Counted from the first letter of the stretch, positions 34,091 to 47,600 are shown. The stretch: 64,000 bases of DNA from Stenogyne calaminthoides (GCA_037126765.1 JBBCBC010000007.1:41333394-41397393); one strand, 5' to 3'. A program made the numbers and translations. Notes: generated from the letters alone by a model not told the origin.

Positions 34091-34475
34091 TCACTATTTT
34101 CTATAACCAAATGCTTTTTGCAAATTAGGGTGGATATTTTTTAGCTTTGCAACTGGCAGGATGCTATGCAACACCTCCACTTCCTGCAACAAGACAGAGA
34201 GAAGCTTTCATTAGCTAAAGTACCAAATGCAACATCAATTTTGACAATTAATTAGCATAAAACATGGTTCGGTTTTATCAGCTAATTAAGTTGATTCTGG
34301 CTACTTAACTATTATATCAAACTTTTGGATTACAATATCAGGATAAATTAATATCAATAGAAAACAGAGGGAAGACACCTCTCAAACCAAATAAGAACTG
34401 AAGCAACCACAATAAATAAAGTTAACCAAACATCACAAATATTATGCTACATTTAATACGAGAAAATGACTCTAA

Positions 34476-35268
34476 TACGGTAAACCCCCTTCCACCATAA
34501 AAAAAGCTAGTAGCAATGGCCATGGTAACCAATAGTGTAACGTATGTGTAACCCCTAAAACATATAACGAAATACGTGACCGATGCCTACTAATAACAAG
34601 AATAATAGAAAAGCAATCAAGATTTCCCACCAGTTCTTATCATGGTGATAAATCCAACTAGGCACTACTTTTACACCTAAATACGCCTAGTCACCCCTGC
34701 AGGTACAATAACGCATTTATCGAACATAAGAACAATACCATGTCTTGGTCAACATGATCGCATGAATGTAATGCTCGGATGAACTCAATCACGCCTTTAA
34801 AATGATCAATCCTGTTAGACACATCAATTATTTACAATTATTTTGTGTATTATCAATTATTCATAAAAATTTATGTCCAAAAATTTATTAAAATGAGAAG
34901 TCCATTAAGATTATTAAAATTTTGTATTATAATATTTATTGAATTTTAGACAAGATTCTACTTTTATTGAATAATTCTGAGGTGAATTTAAAATTGTAGT
35001 TTAAATTTTATATGTTTATCTATGTATTTATAACTTTTTATTCGTTGTTGATCAATAGTAAATAGTTTTTAGTTTTAAATTTTAAATTAATTTTTCGATT
35101 GTCATATCTACTAATATATATCCGGATATATATAAAATGAGAATTAAAAATTAAGAATTGAAGATTCAATGTTGATAATATCAATAATTATTTTAGTTTT
35201 AATTTATTAATATAACACATAATGGAAATGTGCACATACGAACCGTGCATGGAATGCATGTACAAAAC
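34476..35268. repeat. 0.8-kb direct repeat, left copy
   Basis: ACCATAAAAAAAGCTAGT, CAATGGCCATGGTAACCAATAG, GACACATCAATTATTTAC and AATGTGCACATACGAA occur in the same order at 37447-38226. On the minus strand the first 200 bp read a hydrophobic peptide (KNWWEILIAFLLFLLLVGIG). This could be part of a membrane protein, perhaps the NPF gene lying between the copies. Confidence 0.75.
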
Positions 35269-35269
35269 C

Positions 35270-36625
35270 ATGCACAAAATTTGTACGAAATGTGTAATTT
35301 ATCATGCAATTTAAATGTGCAAATATCATTAGTACTCTACCTACTTAAACACATATGCAATAATCATTACATGTAAAATATTTATAAAATTATGCAACAT
35401 GCATTATGTTATATATTAAAGGGGCTAACTTTAGGAGTCGACTCGAACTCTATATTAAAAACGCCAAGTCATAGAAAAAAAATGAGAAAGGCAACTTAGA
35501 TTTTTAATTATACTTTTTGTACTTATGAGTCACTATAAAGTTATTTTTATATCTTGGAGTCACATGGGGTTGAGTTTGTACCTTTTGAGCCTTGGTTCCC
35601 ATTTAATACATAATTTACTATTAATCATATAAATTATGAAGATCCAATATTTCAAGTCACTCATATAACACCAAAAAGAAAAGGTTAATAAATAATTGTA
35701 CTGATCGCCATTAATATATATCATGCTAGAATACACATGATAATATCTTAAGGTGTGTTATGGTATTTGAAACTACAACAATGATTTTTCCACAAGAAAT
35801 AAGCACATATATGATATTAACAAATAGGCAAGCCATTCCTACACAAGAGCTATATACTGCAACCAAATAATCCTCAAAATAACACTTCATATATCCTGGT
35901 ATTACATTATCTTCAAAATCGCACATCACCTTAATCAAAGATTTTCAATATCGATAGTCTACGTATAAAATGTACACCGGCAGATATATAACGTGATCGA
36001 TATTGCATCCATGTCACCAAAATATAGCAGAATAAATGAAAATAGGATCCATTCAAAATGAATGGACCCAAAAATTTTACCGGTACCAATTTATAACATA
36101 AATGCAGTAAACGACTTTTTTAATTTTTATATATTTCTCAAAATTATTTGGACTAAAACATCTTTATATTAATGTAATTCGAATACATTTATATGTATAT
36201 TGAAAATGTGAATTATATATATTTTCTCTATTTTGTTACCCTTTTTCACCTAAAATCAACATTTTATTTATAGAGTGTTGATTTTTACAAGGATTAGAAA
36301 GAATTACGTGCATTGAACATGATGCACATAATACTTTGTTTAAAGAAGCATGACATTATCTGATGATGGTTTTATACATGATATAGGGTATAATCTATAA
36401 CACAAATATCTTCATCCTTCCAAAATATTGAAGAAATAAGTTATTAACAATTTATTTTCATTTACTTTACGAGACTGCCCTACCATCTACGATGTATCTT
36501 AATTATAAGTTGATATATATAAAGAAATTGTTTGGGGTCGGGGGGATGAATTTCCGACCACAAGGTAGGTCCTTCATCGATCCATTACATCAAAGAACTT
36601 GAAAAATAAATTATATTTGATTAAT
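35270..36625. other. AT-rich interval, nothing firm
   Basis: No gene or mobile-element ends were found. A 36-bp piece at about 36018-36053 (TATAGCAGAATAAATGAAAA) repeats part of the NPF pseudogene at about 36760-36795. Confidence 0.4.
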
Positions 36626-36627
36626 GC

Positions 36628-36633
36628 AAAATA

Positions 36634-36669
<36 letters not shown>

Positions 36670-36670
36670 A
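36628..36670. repeat. (TA)n microsatellite
   Basis: A TA run interrupted by a single CATA, just beyond the 3' end of the last recognisable NPF exon on the minus strand. Confidence 0.9.
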
Positions 36671-36692
36671 ATAATAATATAAAGGTTCTCAC

Positions 36693-37400
36693 CTCTTTTT
36701 CCGATCTACTCCATGGTTGCCCTAATTTGGATTTGGACAAAAGAAGGAGGAAGACGATCAAATATAGCATAATAAATGAAAATAGGATCCAATAAAATTT
36801 GTCAGTGCGACTGTGGTCCACATCTGCACCAAAATAGTTCTTGGTTTGGTCGGCAACTTCTATGAATAGATCACTCAAAAAGCTTCCAATGCAGATCGCA
36901 CTCATGTAGAAAGTTGTCGCCAAGTCACTTTCGACGAATGGGGCACATGGTGCCTAAATTGCTCAGTAACTCCACTCAAGATGGCGCCATCTGCTATACT
37001 AAGCAGCAGCTGTTGGGGAAGTAACCAAAAAAGCGCCATCTTTATTGACCAGAAACGCTTACTCCTTCTTCAATATGAGCTATCGCCTCTAGTCTCTTTC
37101 TCTCCACTAGGGCTCCTATTAATATTCCTACCATTGTAAGAAATATCACCAAAACGATGTCGATGTTTGTTCTTAACAGTACTATGTTGGCTCCTTCTCT
37201 CTTTGTAAGTTTAGATATACACGCATGCAAAAAATTCTGCCACTATGGTCGATATACTTTACAAAAAAGCACGGGGAAGTTCCTCCTTCCCGCGGGTGTA
37301 TTAATTATTTCATACTTCCTCATTGAAGCATAAAAATGTGTGTGTTTGGGCCTTGTATAACCTAAACACCATACATGTTACCCATAAAATGGATAGCATC
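36693..37400 (-). pseudogene. NPF (NRT1/PTR) transporter pseudogene, C-terminal half
   Basis: Read on the minus strand, fragments in the right order for an NPF proton-coupled nitrate/peptide transporter are: WVTCMVF...AQTHTF (about 37390-37330), SKLTKREG (about 37210), a membrane helix ending ALVERKRLEAI (about 37090), FWLLPQQLLLSIADGAILSG (about 37030-36970), and then APCAPFVESDLATTFYMSAI with FYWILFSFIMLYLIVFLLLL (36945-36735). The last piece ends at EKE followed by GT (36692-36691), a possible splice donor. A stop at 37042-37044, frameshifts near 37040, 36950 and 37290, and the missing N-terminal half mark it as dead. The protein normally has 12 membrane helices and about 570-600 residues. 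Confidence 0.65.
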
Positions 37401-37446
37401 ACCATTAGTTCCACCGGTCACATTTGGCCTTTGTGGGGCACACTAA

Positions 37447-38226
37447 ATCGGAAACCCCTATTTCACCATAAAAAAAAAACTAGTTGCAATGGCCATGGAA
37501 ACCAATAGTGTAACGATGTGTACCCCTAAAACGATAATGAAATACGGATCGATGCCTAATGACAACAAGAAGAATAACGAAAAGCGTTCAAGATTTTCCC
37601 ACCGCCTATCATGGTGATCATCCAACCGGCACTACTTACACTCCATCGCCTTAGTCACCCCGTGCTCTGAAATAACGATTTATCGAACAAAAGAACAATA
37701 ACGTATGCGTAACATGATCGTGATGCGTTTTATACACATGACCGTAATGCTCTCGGATGAACTCAATCATGCTTAAAATGATCAATCCATGTTGGACACA
37801 TCAATTATTTACATTTATTTTGTGTATTATCAATTATTCATAAAAATTATGTCCTAAAATTATTAAAATGAGAAGACCATTAAGATTAAAAAATTTATAT
37901 TATAATATTTATTGAGTTTTTGACAAAGATTCTACTTTTATTGAATAATTACAAGGTAAATTTAAAATTGTAGTTTAAATTTTATATGTTTATCTATGTA
38001 TGTGTAACTTTTTTATTTGTGTTGATCAATAATAAATAGTTTTTAGTTTTAAATTTTAAATTAATTTTCAGTGTCATATCTCCTAATATATATCCGGGTA
38101 TTAAATGAGAAAAAAAAAGAATTGAAGATTCAACAATGATAATATCAATAAATATTTTAGTTTTAATTTATTAATATAACATTTGAAATGTGCACATGCG
38201 AATCCGTGCATGGAATGTGCATGTCC
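37447..38226. repeat. 0.8-kb direct repeat, right copy
   Basis: Second copy of 34476-35268, about 2.97 kb away. Its first half differs by many small indels near CAG/CTG sites, while the AT-rich second half is closer. It lies immediately upstream (minus strand) of the NPF fragments. Confidence 0.75.
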
Positions 38227-38359
38227 AATATTATTATTTAATAATATATTATTAATAATAAAAATTATTAAAAATATATATAACGTTATTATTAACTCAT
38301 ACTTTCAACAATAATTAAAAAACATATTAATATACATATATATGTTTACTAAAATTATA

Positions 38360-38587
38360 CTCCTCTGTCCCATAAAAAGTGTGCATAACTACTTTATTAT
38401 CGAAGTTTTTGTGTGGAGTTGTTTTGGTAGTATTTTCAAATGATAAAGTAATTTTTTAAAGAGGGGATATAGATCTACCTCTCATCTATTAGACATCTTT
38501 AAAAAATTATTTTATCATTTCAAATACTAATAAAAACTTCTTCAAAAAAATATGTGAAAAGAAAAAATGCGTTTTTTTTTTATGAGG
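38360..38587. mobile_element. Stowaway-like MITE
   Basis: The left end CTCCTCTGTCCCATAAAAAG is preceded by TA. The interior shows the usual inverted pair (AAATGATAAAGTAATTTTTTAAAG and its complement). The right end TTTTTATGAG before GTA is eroded. Confidence 0.65.
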
Positions 38588-38589
38588 TA

Positions 38590-41049
38590 TATTATTATAA
38601 TAAACAATAATAATAATATTTTTTTGTAATTATAAAATTATTATTTTAAAAATATATATTAAAAGCTAAAAATAATAATATATTAAAAAATATATATAAT
38701 AATCAATAATAATATTAATATTAAAGTATAATTAATAATTAATAATAATTTTTAAAACAAATTCATCAATACATTTCATTCATATGTCATATCAATCATA
38801 AGAATGATCATTCATATATCATTTCATTCGCGCTTCATTTCATTCATTAATTCATTCCATTAACCGCAATTTCATTCAATCATACTAATCATGTCCTAAA
38901 GCTCAAACACTTATAGAAAAGTATGTGTCGCTTTTGAGTTGCTGCAGTCTACATTGGGTAACCTAGTATCGCTTTAAATTCAGAATTTTAAGGAGAACGC
39001 TGCGTTAAACCGCTCATGCCATTGTTCAGGATTATAAAAGGATCAGTACGTAGGGCATCAAAATTTAGTAACTTTCAGCCACATATCATATTGTGAGCGC
39101 CCCATACCAGAAATGGCGAGAGAGGGCAGATTTGAAGTACGGGACAAGAATTTTCACGAAAAAAGCTTGAAAAACGGTAGCAACCATGTTTAGCTAGTAA
39201 TTTTATTTCAATTCCAGAAATTACTAAACTCATATTTTAATTATTGTTAGTTGAATTCATTAACTTTTTGTGATACTTTTGATCGATTATTTATATCATT
39301 TATTTTAATTGCTTTCATGCCGGATCACCTAGTTATTTTATTCTTGCATATGCCCTTGGTCGATAATTTGTAATTAATAATTATTATGAATTTATAAGCA
39401 ATTGGTAGCAATTAGTATTTTTTTCTATGGTGATATAAATCGATTTTTTAGAATCGAAACTTGCGTGTTCGAATTGAGCTTGCATATTTTGGAAATTTGT
39501 TTTTCATTTATCCTAGTGTTTAATGATTTTGCGAATTAAATTTAAATTATATCTGAATTGCTTGTTAAAAAAGAATATCTCAAATGAATATAACTTCAAG
39601 AGATAAAATAGATAAACATAACGTATTTGTTTATTGAAGGGCATTACTCTCTGATCAATGTAGTAGTCAAATGTTACATTTAATTAACATAGCTACAATT
39701 GAGGGATGGTTGACCTATGAATTTAAATCCTTTTATTGATTGATTTATTTGTGATTATTTATTATTTCTATTGTTTGCTTCTGTAGTATTTAGAAAACCA
39801 AACCCAAAACCCACCCCTCCCCTATTTGTTTGTTAAGTAAATCCTCATTAAATTCATTTGAGATACATAATAATTTTTCTATGTTTTTATGTGAATCGTA
39901 TCTTATTTGTCACTATCTGAATTAGTAGAGAAATGAAAGGTCGCACTCCTCGGCAAAGGTCGATGCGGTCAATTAACCGACTATATCTATAATCTCTTTG
40001 CTTGTTTTGCACTTGAAAAATATCGATCCTCAAATAAAAGGAAAAATGGTTAATCGGAAATGAATCATTTGTTGTAAATTAATTAATTTAATGTATTTCA
40101 AAAAATATTTTTAATTGTAAAATCTTTTCCACCAAGTTTGTTATCTATTTCTTCTCAATAAAGAAGAATCTTTATCTTATAAAACAAACTCACATCAGTT
40201 TCTCCCAATCAAACTTTTTTGGTCAAATCCTTTATTCCTCTTTCCTCATACTTCCTTGGAAAAAGACTTGTCATTTAAAACTTGCAGTTACAACTTTTGT
40301 GGGTGGAATAAGTCCACTTCTTATCAACTATGCCAACATGCATCTCTATATGTATACAAAAAGCGGTTTTAAACATTATTAATTTTACAAACATCTCTAT
40401 AATCTTCTTTGGGTTAATATTTTGTTTGCTTTCCCGATCCGCCGGTTTATCACCAGAAAAGGCTTTTGAATCGCAGGGGATTCTTTAAGTGTAAATCCTT
40501 ACAAATGAATTTAAGACACCAAGTGGTTTTTTTTGATGCTTTGTTTTTATCTTTTTTTATTTTATTTTGATCGTTGGATTCTCTAATATTTTCCAACATT
40601 ATTATTAGGGATTTTGCCCGGTCAAAAAAAAATTTAAAGAAAAATAAAAGATTTACAATTTGATCATGTGGAGACTACTATAACTTAACAATTGAAAATA
40701 TTGTTTAGAACATTTTACAATTTTCTGTAAACGTTGAATATTTTCATACACAATACAAGTATACTAAAGACTTTGAAATATGGTAGAATTTCAATTTATA
40801 ATTATTAGGAAATTGAATATAGAAATTTCACCCAATATCAACAATCATCTTTAGTTTTCATTTATCCTCCTAAAAAATCAGCAAATCAGGATAATATATA
40901 TATTTAGGTGTTCGATTTGTTTTAATTATAAAGAATATTTTTTTAATTTAAAAAAATAGAGGTATATATGATACTCCTATATATTTAAAAAAGGAAAAGC
41001 AGGCATGACACTTTGCATTTGACTCCTCACGAACTTTGCATTTAAAAAT
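38590..41049. other. AT-rich intergenic DNA
   Basis: AAT/ATT-rich simple sequence (38590-38760), TTCATT-type repeats (38770-38885), then mixed AT-rich DNA without coding frames or element ends. Confidence 0.5.
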
Positions 41050-42150
41050 AGGATTAAATTTTTTGTAGTCGCCAGTAATTTGTTAATATCGTTTTTGAAA
41101 TTAGTCTATCAAGTTTTGAGCTTTTTTTATTTTGATCATATAGAATTTACGAAAATTTTGAAATTGGTCTGTATGACCTGCGATAGTGAGTCACCTATCC
41201 ATTAATACTTAACGACCGACCGTTTGTTTGATATTTACTTACATGTGGCAATGTTGATTGAATTTTTTATGTTAATGTTGATCTTTACTTATATGGTAAT
41301 ATTGATTGAATATAAAAATATATTCTTTAAAAAAATTGTAATTCTATTAATTTTCATAATACATTTAAATACCATAAAATAAATTAAATTTTGACAAATC
41401 ATTGTAAAATTTAAATTAAATTTTTTGGAATACCTTAAAGTAAATTCAATAAAAAAAATTATGACCATTTTTTTTAAATAAAAACTCATGAACGTTAAAT
41501 TTGTAAAAATTAAAAACTTTAAGATTTTAAAATGGTTGTATAAATAAAATTAAAATTAAACTTTTAAAAAAGAATTATGCTATAGACTTTTTAAAATTTA
41601 ATTTAAAATATATTTTTTAATGTTTTATTTTTATTTATTTATATTATACTTTAAAATCTTATGATTTTATTTTTACAAATTTATCAATCATAAAATGTTT
41701 TTTTAATATATTTACTTTAAATATTTCAAATATTTAAATTTAAATTAAAATTTTTAAAATAATTTAGCAAAATTTAATTTACTTTTGATAATTAAAAAGT
41801 TTAAATTAATAAATTATAATTTTTTAAATAATATAAATTTATATACAAAAAAATTGATAACATAATTAGAGAATATATTAAAAATTTTAAAATATTCAAA
41901 TTTTATGATTTTCAACTAATTTAATAAAATTATTAAAACAAATAATGTCACATTAATATAAAAATCCAAATGAATAGTTATACATGTAAAAAAAAAGTCA
42001 AACAAAGTGTTATATGTGGGTGACTAGATAGAAATTTCACCTCTCATTGCAAGTCCCCGGGACCAATTTCAAAATTCTCATAAACTACCCAGGACTTAAA
42101 AATCAAAATGTCAAAATGTTAGGGACCAATTTCCAAAATGAGGATAAGCT
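41050..42150. mobile_element. candidate long-TIR foldback element
   Basis: About 130 bp at 41085-41210 (TTTTTGAAATTAGTC, GAATTTACGAAAATTTTGAAATTGGTC, GTGAGTCACC) is imperfectly inverted at 42010-42145 (GGTGACTAG, GGGACCAATTTCAAAATTCTC, GGGACCAATTTCCAAAATG). The interior of about 800 bp is extremely AT-rich and non-coding. No target duplication could be fixed. Confidence 0.5.
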
Positions 42151-43257
42151 TCTTTGATTTCTAAAAAAAGCTTGTCTAACAAAAAATATATTACCTATTT
42201 ACATTGTTAAAAAAGAGTTAGCAAGAACAGCCACTTATTGTTAGTTGTTTTGGAAATGTTCAATATTTCAAGGAAAAACCGGTTATTTTTGTCCTATAAT
42301 TTGCCACGCTTTAAAATCTATTTTTCTCGGCCCCTAATTTCATCATTCAATTTTCATAACAACAAATACCCCTAATTTGTTGGCTTCTCAAAAGGAAATA
42401 AAAGCTTGAACTTTCAAATACTATTTAATAATATTATTTCCATCAAACCCAATTTTGCACTATTTAATATTATTTTTTTTCCTCCACCAAACCCACTTTA
42501 CCCACTTTACAATTCATTTAATATTATTATCTCCCACCTTTATTAATTCAGATTCACAAGATTTCTGACCAATCTAAATTAGATGTAGGGAGTATATTTC
42601 ATTTCATGTCGGTTTTAAATTGATTTTCATCCCGAACGCATATATTTTTTGAACTTCGACTTGTTGACTTTAAATTTTGATTTCATCCCATAACCAAATG
42701 AATTAAAACCAAAATTGATAAAAATTACGTAAAGCTTACAAAGACTCTAAAATCAAAATTTGCACCAAAATGACCAAAAAGTCGAAAACGAGTAAGCTAT
42801 GCGACGAAAATCAAAACGAAAAACAAGACTCAAAATAAAAAGTGGTAAAGTTATAGAGGCTTCAAAAACTTTTTTTTCCATATTTATTAATTTCCAATTT
42901 TACATTGTTAATTGCAAAAAAAAAAACCAATTACATCTTTTCATTAACCAGGCCGATTGGTGCCCTTAATAACCCCTAAGAGACCTCTGCTAAAATAATA
43001 AACCAATTGGTAGACAATATAATTTCCCACCAACCCGCTCTTTTATCAGTTGACCCACTATAACTTAAGTACCATCAATCACTGTTCCCATTTGTGAAAA
43101 TAATACCACCTCCCCCCTCCTCTAGAATAATAACAATAAGATTTGAAAAGTATTAAATTACACATTGACTCTTATTTATTTTGTTATTCACCTTGTTCGT
43201 CATCACTCTACCTTCTCCTTCTACACTGTCATAGTCACCGCCAAAGAAGAGAGGACC
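42151..43257. other. intergenic, with partial foldback-like AT-rich repeat
   Basis: Mostly AT-rich. The 42640-42860 part resembles the foldback style at 11880-12235. From 43030 the sequence becomes more CT-rich (TCTACCTTCTCCTTC), which could be the upstream region of the open frame at 43279. Confidence 0.4.
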
Positions 43258-43278
43258 AGCGACAGAATCTGAACGACG

Positions 43279-43392
43279 ATGTCTACCACGTCGGAGACTA
43301 CTAACATCACCACGCCGGTGACCCGAACGAAGACGTCTACCACCTGGCTCGGGTCAAATTCCGGTGGCATTTTGAGGAGTTCGAGTGTCAAA
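43279..43392 (+). CDS. possible gene start truncated by the assembly gap
   Basis: The ATG at 43279 opens 38 codons, Thr/Ser-rich (MSTTSETTNITTPVTRTKTS, then WLGSNSGG), up to the first N. Base composition rises well above the AT-rich neighbourhood, and a CT-rich, leader-like stretch precedes the ATG. There are internal near-repeats of ACG(A)TGTCTACCAC. No family is recognised. It may be the first exon of an unresolved gene. Confidence 0.3.
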
Positions 43393-43892
43393 NNNNNNNN
43401 NNNNNNNNNNNNNNNNNNNNNNNNNNNNNNNNNNNNNNNNNNNNNNNNNNNNNNNNNNNNNNNNNNNNNNNNNNNNNNNNNNNNNNNNNNNNNNNNNNNN
43501 NNNNNNNNNNNNNNNNNNNNNNNNNNNNNNNNNNNNNNNNNNNNNNNNNNNNNNNNNNNNNNNNNNNNNNNNNNNNNNNNNNNNNNNNNNNNNNNNNNNN
43601 NNNNNNNNNNNNNNNNNNNNNNNNNNNNNNNNNNNNNNNNNNNNNNNNNNNNNNNNNNNNNNNNNNNNNNNNNNNNNNNNNNNNNNNNNNNNNNNNNNNN
43701 NNNNNNNNNNNNNNNNNNNNNNNNNNNNNNNNNNNNNNNNNNNNNNNNNNNNNNNNNNNNNNNNNNNNNNNNNNNNNNNNNNNNNNNNNNNNNNNNNNNN
43801 NNNNNNNNNNNNNNNNNNNNNNNNNNNNNNNNNNNNNNNNNNNNNNNNNNNNNNNNNNNNNNNNNNNNNNNNNNNNNNNNNNNNNNNNNNNN
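43393..43892. other. assembly gap, 500 N
   Basis: Exactly 500 Ns, which looks like a fixed-size scaffold gap. It hides the start of the D3 5' LTR, and any open frame crossing it is meaningless. Confidence 1.
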
Positions 43893-44587
43893 TCGAAATT
43901 TTGGAAAATAGAGGCGAAAGATTTTCTTGATTTTCTTGAAAAGATATTATGGAAGATATGTATTTCTTGAAATACTGGAATATCTCGTAAATTCGAAGAT
44001 CGAATCTTGAATTCCTTACTTTCTATATTTGAAAATAATCCATATATATGAAGGTGGGATTTTTGTAGCGAAATATTTTAATTATGGAAGAGAATATATA
44101 AGGATATATTCGAGATTTCTTTGTAATGAAAGAAAAAGTCTTTATCACATTGAAAATACTTTTGAAATTTCGTCCCCTCTCTCCCTTATAAATAAGGGAT
44201 GATTAGTTCGTTCCCAATACAATTCGTGTCTTTGGAAATATTAGCAAATCCACATAAGTGAATTAACAAAGTTTATTTTTTCCTTTTTGTTAATTGTTAG
44301 GCGAGTATCCTTCCCTTTGGATTATTGTGCAGGGGCTAAGGAATACTTGGGAGAATCCTTTTGGTTAGTCCAAGTCCAACCAAATTCACTGCCGTCCAGG
44401 AAGATGCGTTCACGTAAACCGTAGATTCGCGTCACGTAGGTTTCGTGGTTTTTTATATCGTGATATGTTATTTGCAATTATTATTTGAATTAATATAGGA
44501 TTAATTCATCTTAGTAATAATTAATGAATTAAATTTGTATTTAAATATTCACCCGAATAGATCAATCTGTGAAATCGTTCCCCAACA
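43893..44587 (+). repeat. 5' LTR of D3, downstream part
   Basis: It matches about 51045-51731 of the 3' LTR (GATTTTCTTGATTTTCTTG, TTGGAAATATTAGCAAATCC) and ends GTTCCCCAACA. Confidence 0.8.
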
Positions 44588-44602
44588 ATTGGTATCGAAC
44601 CC
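44588..44602 (+). promoter_or_regulatory. primer-binding site of D3
   Basis: ATTGGTATCGAACCC directly follows the LTR end. Copia elements primed by initiator Met tRNA have TGGTATCAGAGC here. The CAG in the consensus reads CG, the same change seen throughout this region. Confidence 0.65.
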
Positions 44603-44699
44603 TTATTTGACTCGAATTTTTAAATTGTAATTTAATTAAGCGGACATTAAATTTGAAATTGGATAGTAAATTCACTGAATGCTGCGGGAGTATCAGGTG

Positions 44700-47600
44700 T
44701 CATAGATTTTAATGTTTTTATTGCGTCTTTATAATTGTGTTTTTTTTAATTCGATTAATTGGTTGTTTTTTTCCTCATGAAAAATCACGAGTAGATTAGA
44801 GGAGTTTGTTTGATTTGATCAATGTAATAGACTAGTCTAGATCTGGGTTTATTTATTTTTTGTAAATAAATTATACTTGGGATCGCGAGGACCCAAGCGA
44901 AGAATTAAAGGCAAATCGAGCAGCAGGCGTGGCCTTGGCGTGCGTTCTGCGTTGGGATAAAGCGACTCAAAAGCGTCACGAGATAAAAACATGTGGCAGT
45001 CATAGCCATATAAGCCCAAAACAGACGAAGTCCAGACGTGAACAGACCTTGAAGCCCGGCCCAGCACGTCTTGTGATCTCTTGTGAAACCGCCTCTTAGA
45101 AATCTCTGGCGCTTGTCGGCAATTTCTTGAACGCGTCTTAAAACAACTGGCGCAAAAAGAGCCCAATCTTAGCGTCTCTTGTCCTAGGCAATGGCGTAGG
45201 GATCTTGAACATGCATCCGTGGCTATGGCGTGGAGGTTCGAGGCAAAGTATTTTTTCGAGACGAGCAGTGGGAGAAATTGAGGCGTGTTTCTTCAAGATC
45301 AAGCGAAGAAAAAATCAAACCATGACAATTGGATAATTTGTGCCCAATATGTTTATTTTTATGTTTTTGCTTGATTATTTGTGATATCTTATGCTTTATT
45401 TAATTTGTTTAAATGTGTTTTGCATGAGGGTTGCGAATGGAAAATCTCACCTTCAAAATTACTAAGTATGTTTAAATAATTAATTGACAATTTTATTACG
45501 GATAATAAAATTGAATTAATTTTGACCTCCATGATTTATTTATTTGTGAATTCTTTTGGAGAAATTTCCCTAACGGAGCGGTCAAAAGATAGGTTTCACA
45601 TGAATGAATTCTAATGGATGATTGTGGTTTATTACTAAGTGGCGGCGATGACCCTTGCGAGGCTCGTCAAAGCGAAATAATAATCTTGTATTTAATCATG
45701 GTTATTACATGGGTATAAAATTGATATGCATATCTTCTCAGAAGTCCTGTCAATTTTATATTGGTCGATGGGGGATTTATTAATCTGGATATTAAAAAGT
45801 TTATGTATTCTTCTTTTTTGTAACACGACTTGAATGTGTTTAAATAATGACCCGCTGCGTGGCTTATTTAAAAAGCTATTTTGAGATGTTAGGTGATGCA
45901 TGTTCATAATTTTTTGAGATTTTTAAATATGATGGCATGTGATCAAATCTTGTGATATATTGTCTTTATGCATATTATTTATTTATTTAGATTTATCATA
46001 AATACCTGGCCTTTTTAATCCGACATTTATATCTTTAAAATCAATTTGCTCGGAGAAAACTTTATTGATTGGAATCGAAAAAATTATAATTGTCCTCCTT
46101 CACAAAAGCACAAGTGGATTCTTGACCACACTTTAATCGGATAAACCGCCGGATGATCAAAAAAATATCTTTGGACTCGTCGGATCACCTTGGGCGAAGT
46201 GTAAATCTTCCTTCTAAATGGTGGAGGCAAACACCCGAGCGTTTAACCCTCAAAATAGATGACTAGCCTTGAACAAACTTTCCATTATGGAACTTGGGAT
46301 GAATTTGGTCACCGTCAAGACTTGCTCTCTTGAAAATTTTTTGAGCATTTTGGCACGTTCTCGGATGATTTGTTGCAAGCTTTTTGGTCTTGGCGAAATG
46401 ATGATAAGGCCCCGAACTCAAGCTTTGTGCTCCGTGGTCCGTCTTCATCTTCTAGGCCAAGGGTAGGCAAGATAAAGAAAAAGGACCAAAGCGCCATTGC
46501 AATAAAGTCTCAAGATAAGTTTCAAAGAAGAGCGATGGTAAGATGAGGAATGCTTGTTGTGTCTGTCAGACCAAGGGGTGGTAAACTTAAAAAGGTGAGA
46601 GAGAGGACAATGGACTTTTACTGTTCGACCCCATAAGCGAATAAGGTAAGGTAATTCTCATGAACAGTTGTTGAAAAGGTTTAGCGTGCTTCAAGCATTA
46701 AATGGTGGTTGATAATTGAGATCCTTTCATTTGGCTTCTAGAGGATGGAAATGATCCCGTAATTAGTGGGGCCTTCCTCATCCTTGAAACTTGTTTAGCG
46801 GCGTAGAAGTCATTGCAATTGTGGAGTGGTGGATATTGGAATCCGCTAATCATGTTTGTTTCACGATTATTAAATACTTCGTGACTTAGTGGGAGTGACA
46901 TTCATCACTTTGATGAATCTTCTGAGTGGCGGTAAGCGATGGGAGAAGTCTTTATCTTTTGAAGATAAAGTTTTTTGAGATATTCTTTATGTTCGGTTTT
47001 TTTAGAAAAAATTCACTTTTCGGTTTCTAAAATTTTTTATTATGGACCTTTGGTTTTACTTTTAATAAAGTTGACATCAATTTTTATTTGATGAATTTAT
47101 CATTCTGCATGGAAGGTTGTTGGAAAATCTCTATCAATTTAACTTGTCTTGCACCACTCACGAAATGTATCCTATAACACATCAATTGTTTAGAAAAAAA
47201 GCGTTCATCGCGTGAGCAGACACTTCTTTGGCATCTAAGATTAGGTCATATAAATCGAAAGAGGATCGAAGGTTGGTGAAAGATGGTTCGTTGGGCGTCT
47301 CCAAGTTGAACAAATTCGACTGCGAATCATGTTTGGAGGTAAAATGACCAAGATGGCATTTGGAGCCAAAGGGAATGGGGCGAAGAAGTGTTAGAGATCG
47401 TTCACGTAGATGTATGTGGTCGATGTTAACGAAAGCAAGAGGAGGTTATGAGTAATTTTATTGATGATTACTCGAGTACATTTTTCTTATGAAGCGTAAA
47501 TTTGAGACCTTTGAGAAATTCAAAAATTTAAGGATCAAAACAGAGAGAATCGTATGGGAAAAATGTATCAAATCTCTCTGATCACGATGGTGGAGAGAGG

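Noticed and set aside
43279..43930. Open frames of 210 and 181 codons across the gap
   Set aside because: They consist almost wholly of unknown residues from the 500 Ns; only 43279-43392 is real sequence.
44849..45166. 105-codon minus-strand frame in D3
   Set aside because: It lies in the gag portion of a plus-strand element. No domain, no conservation in another D copy.
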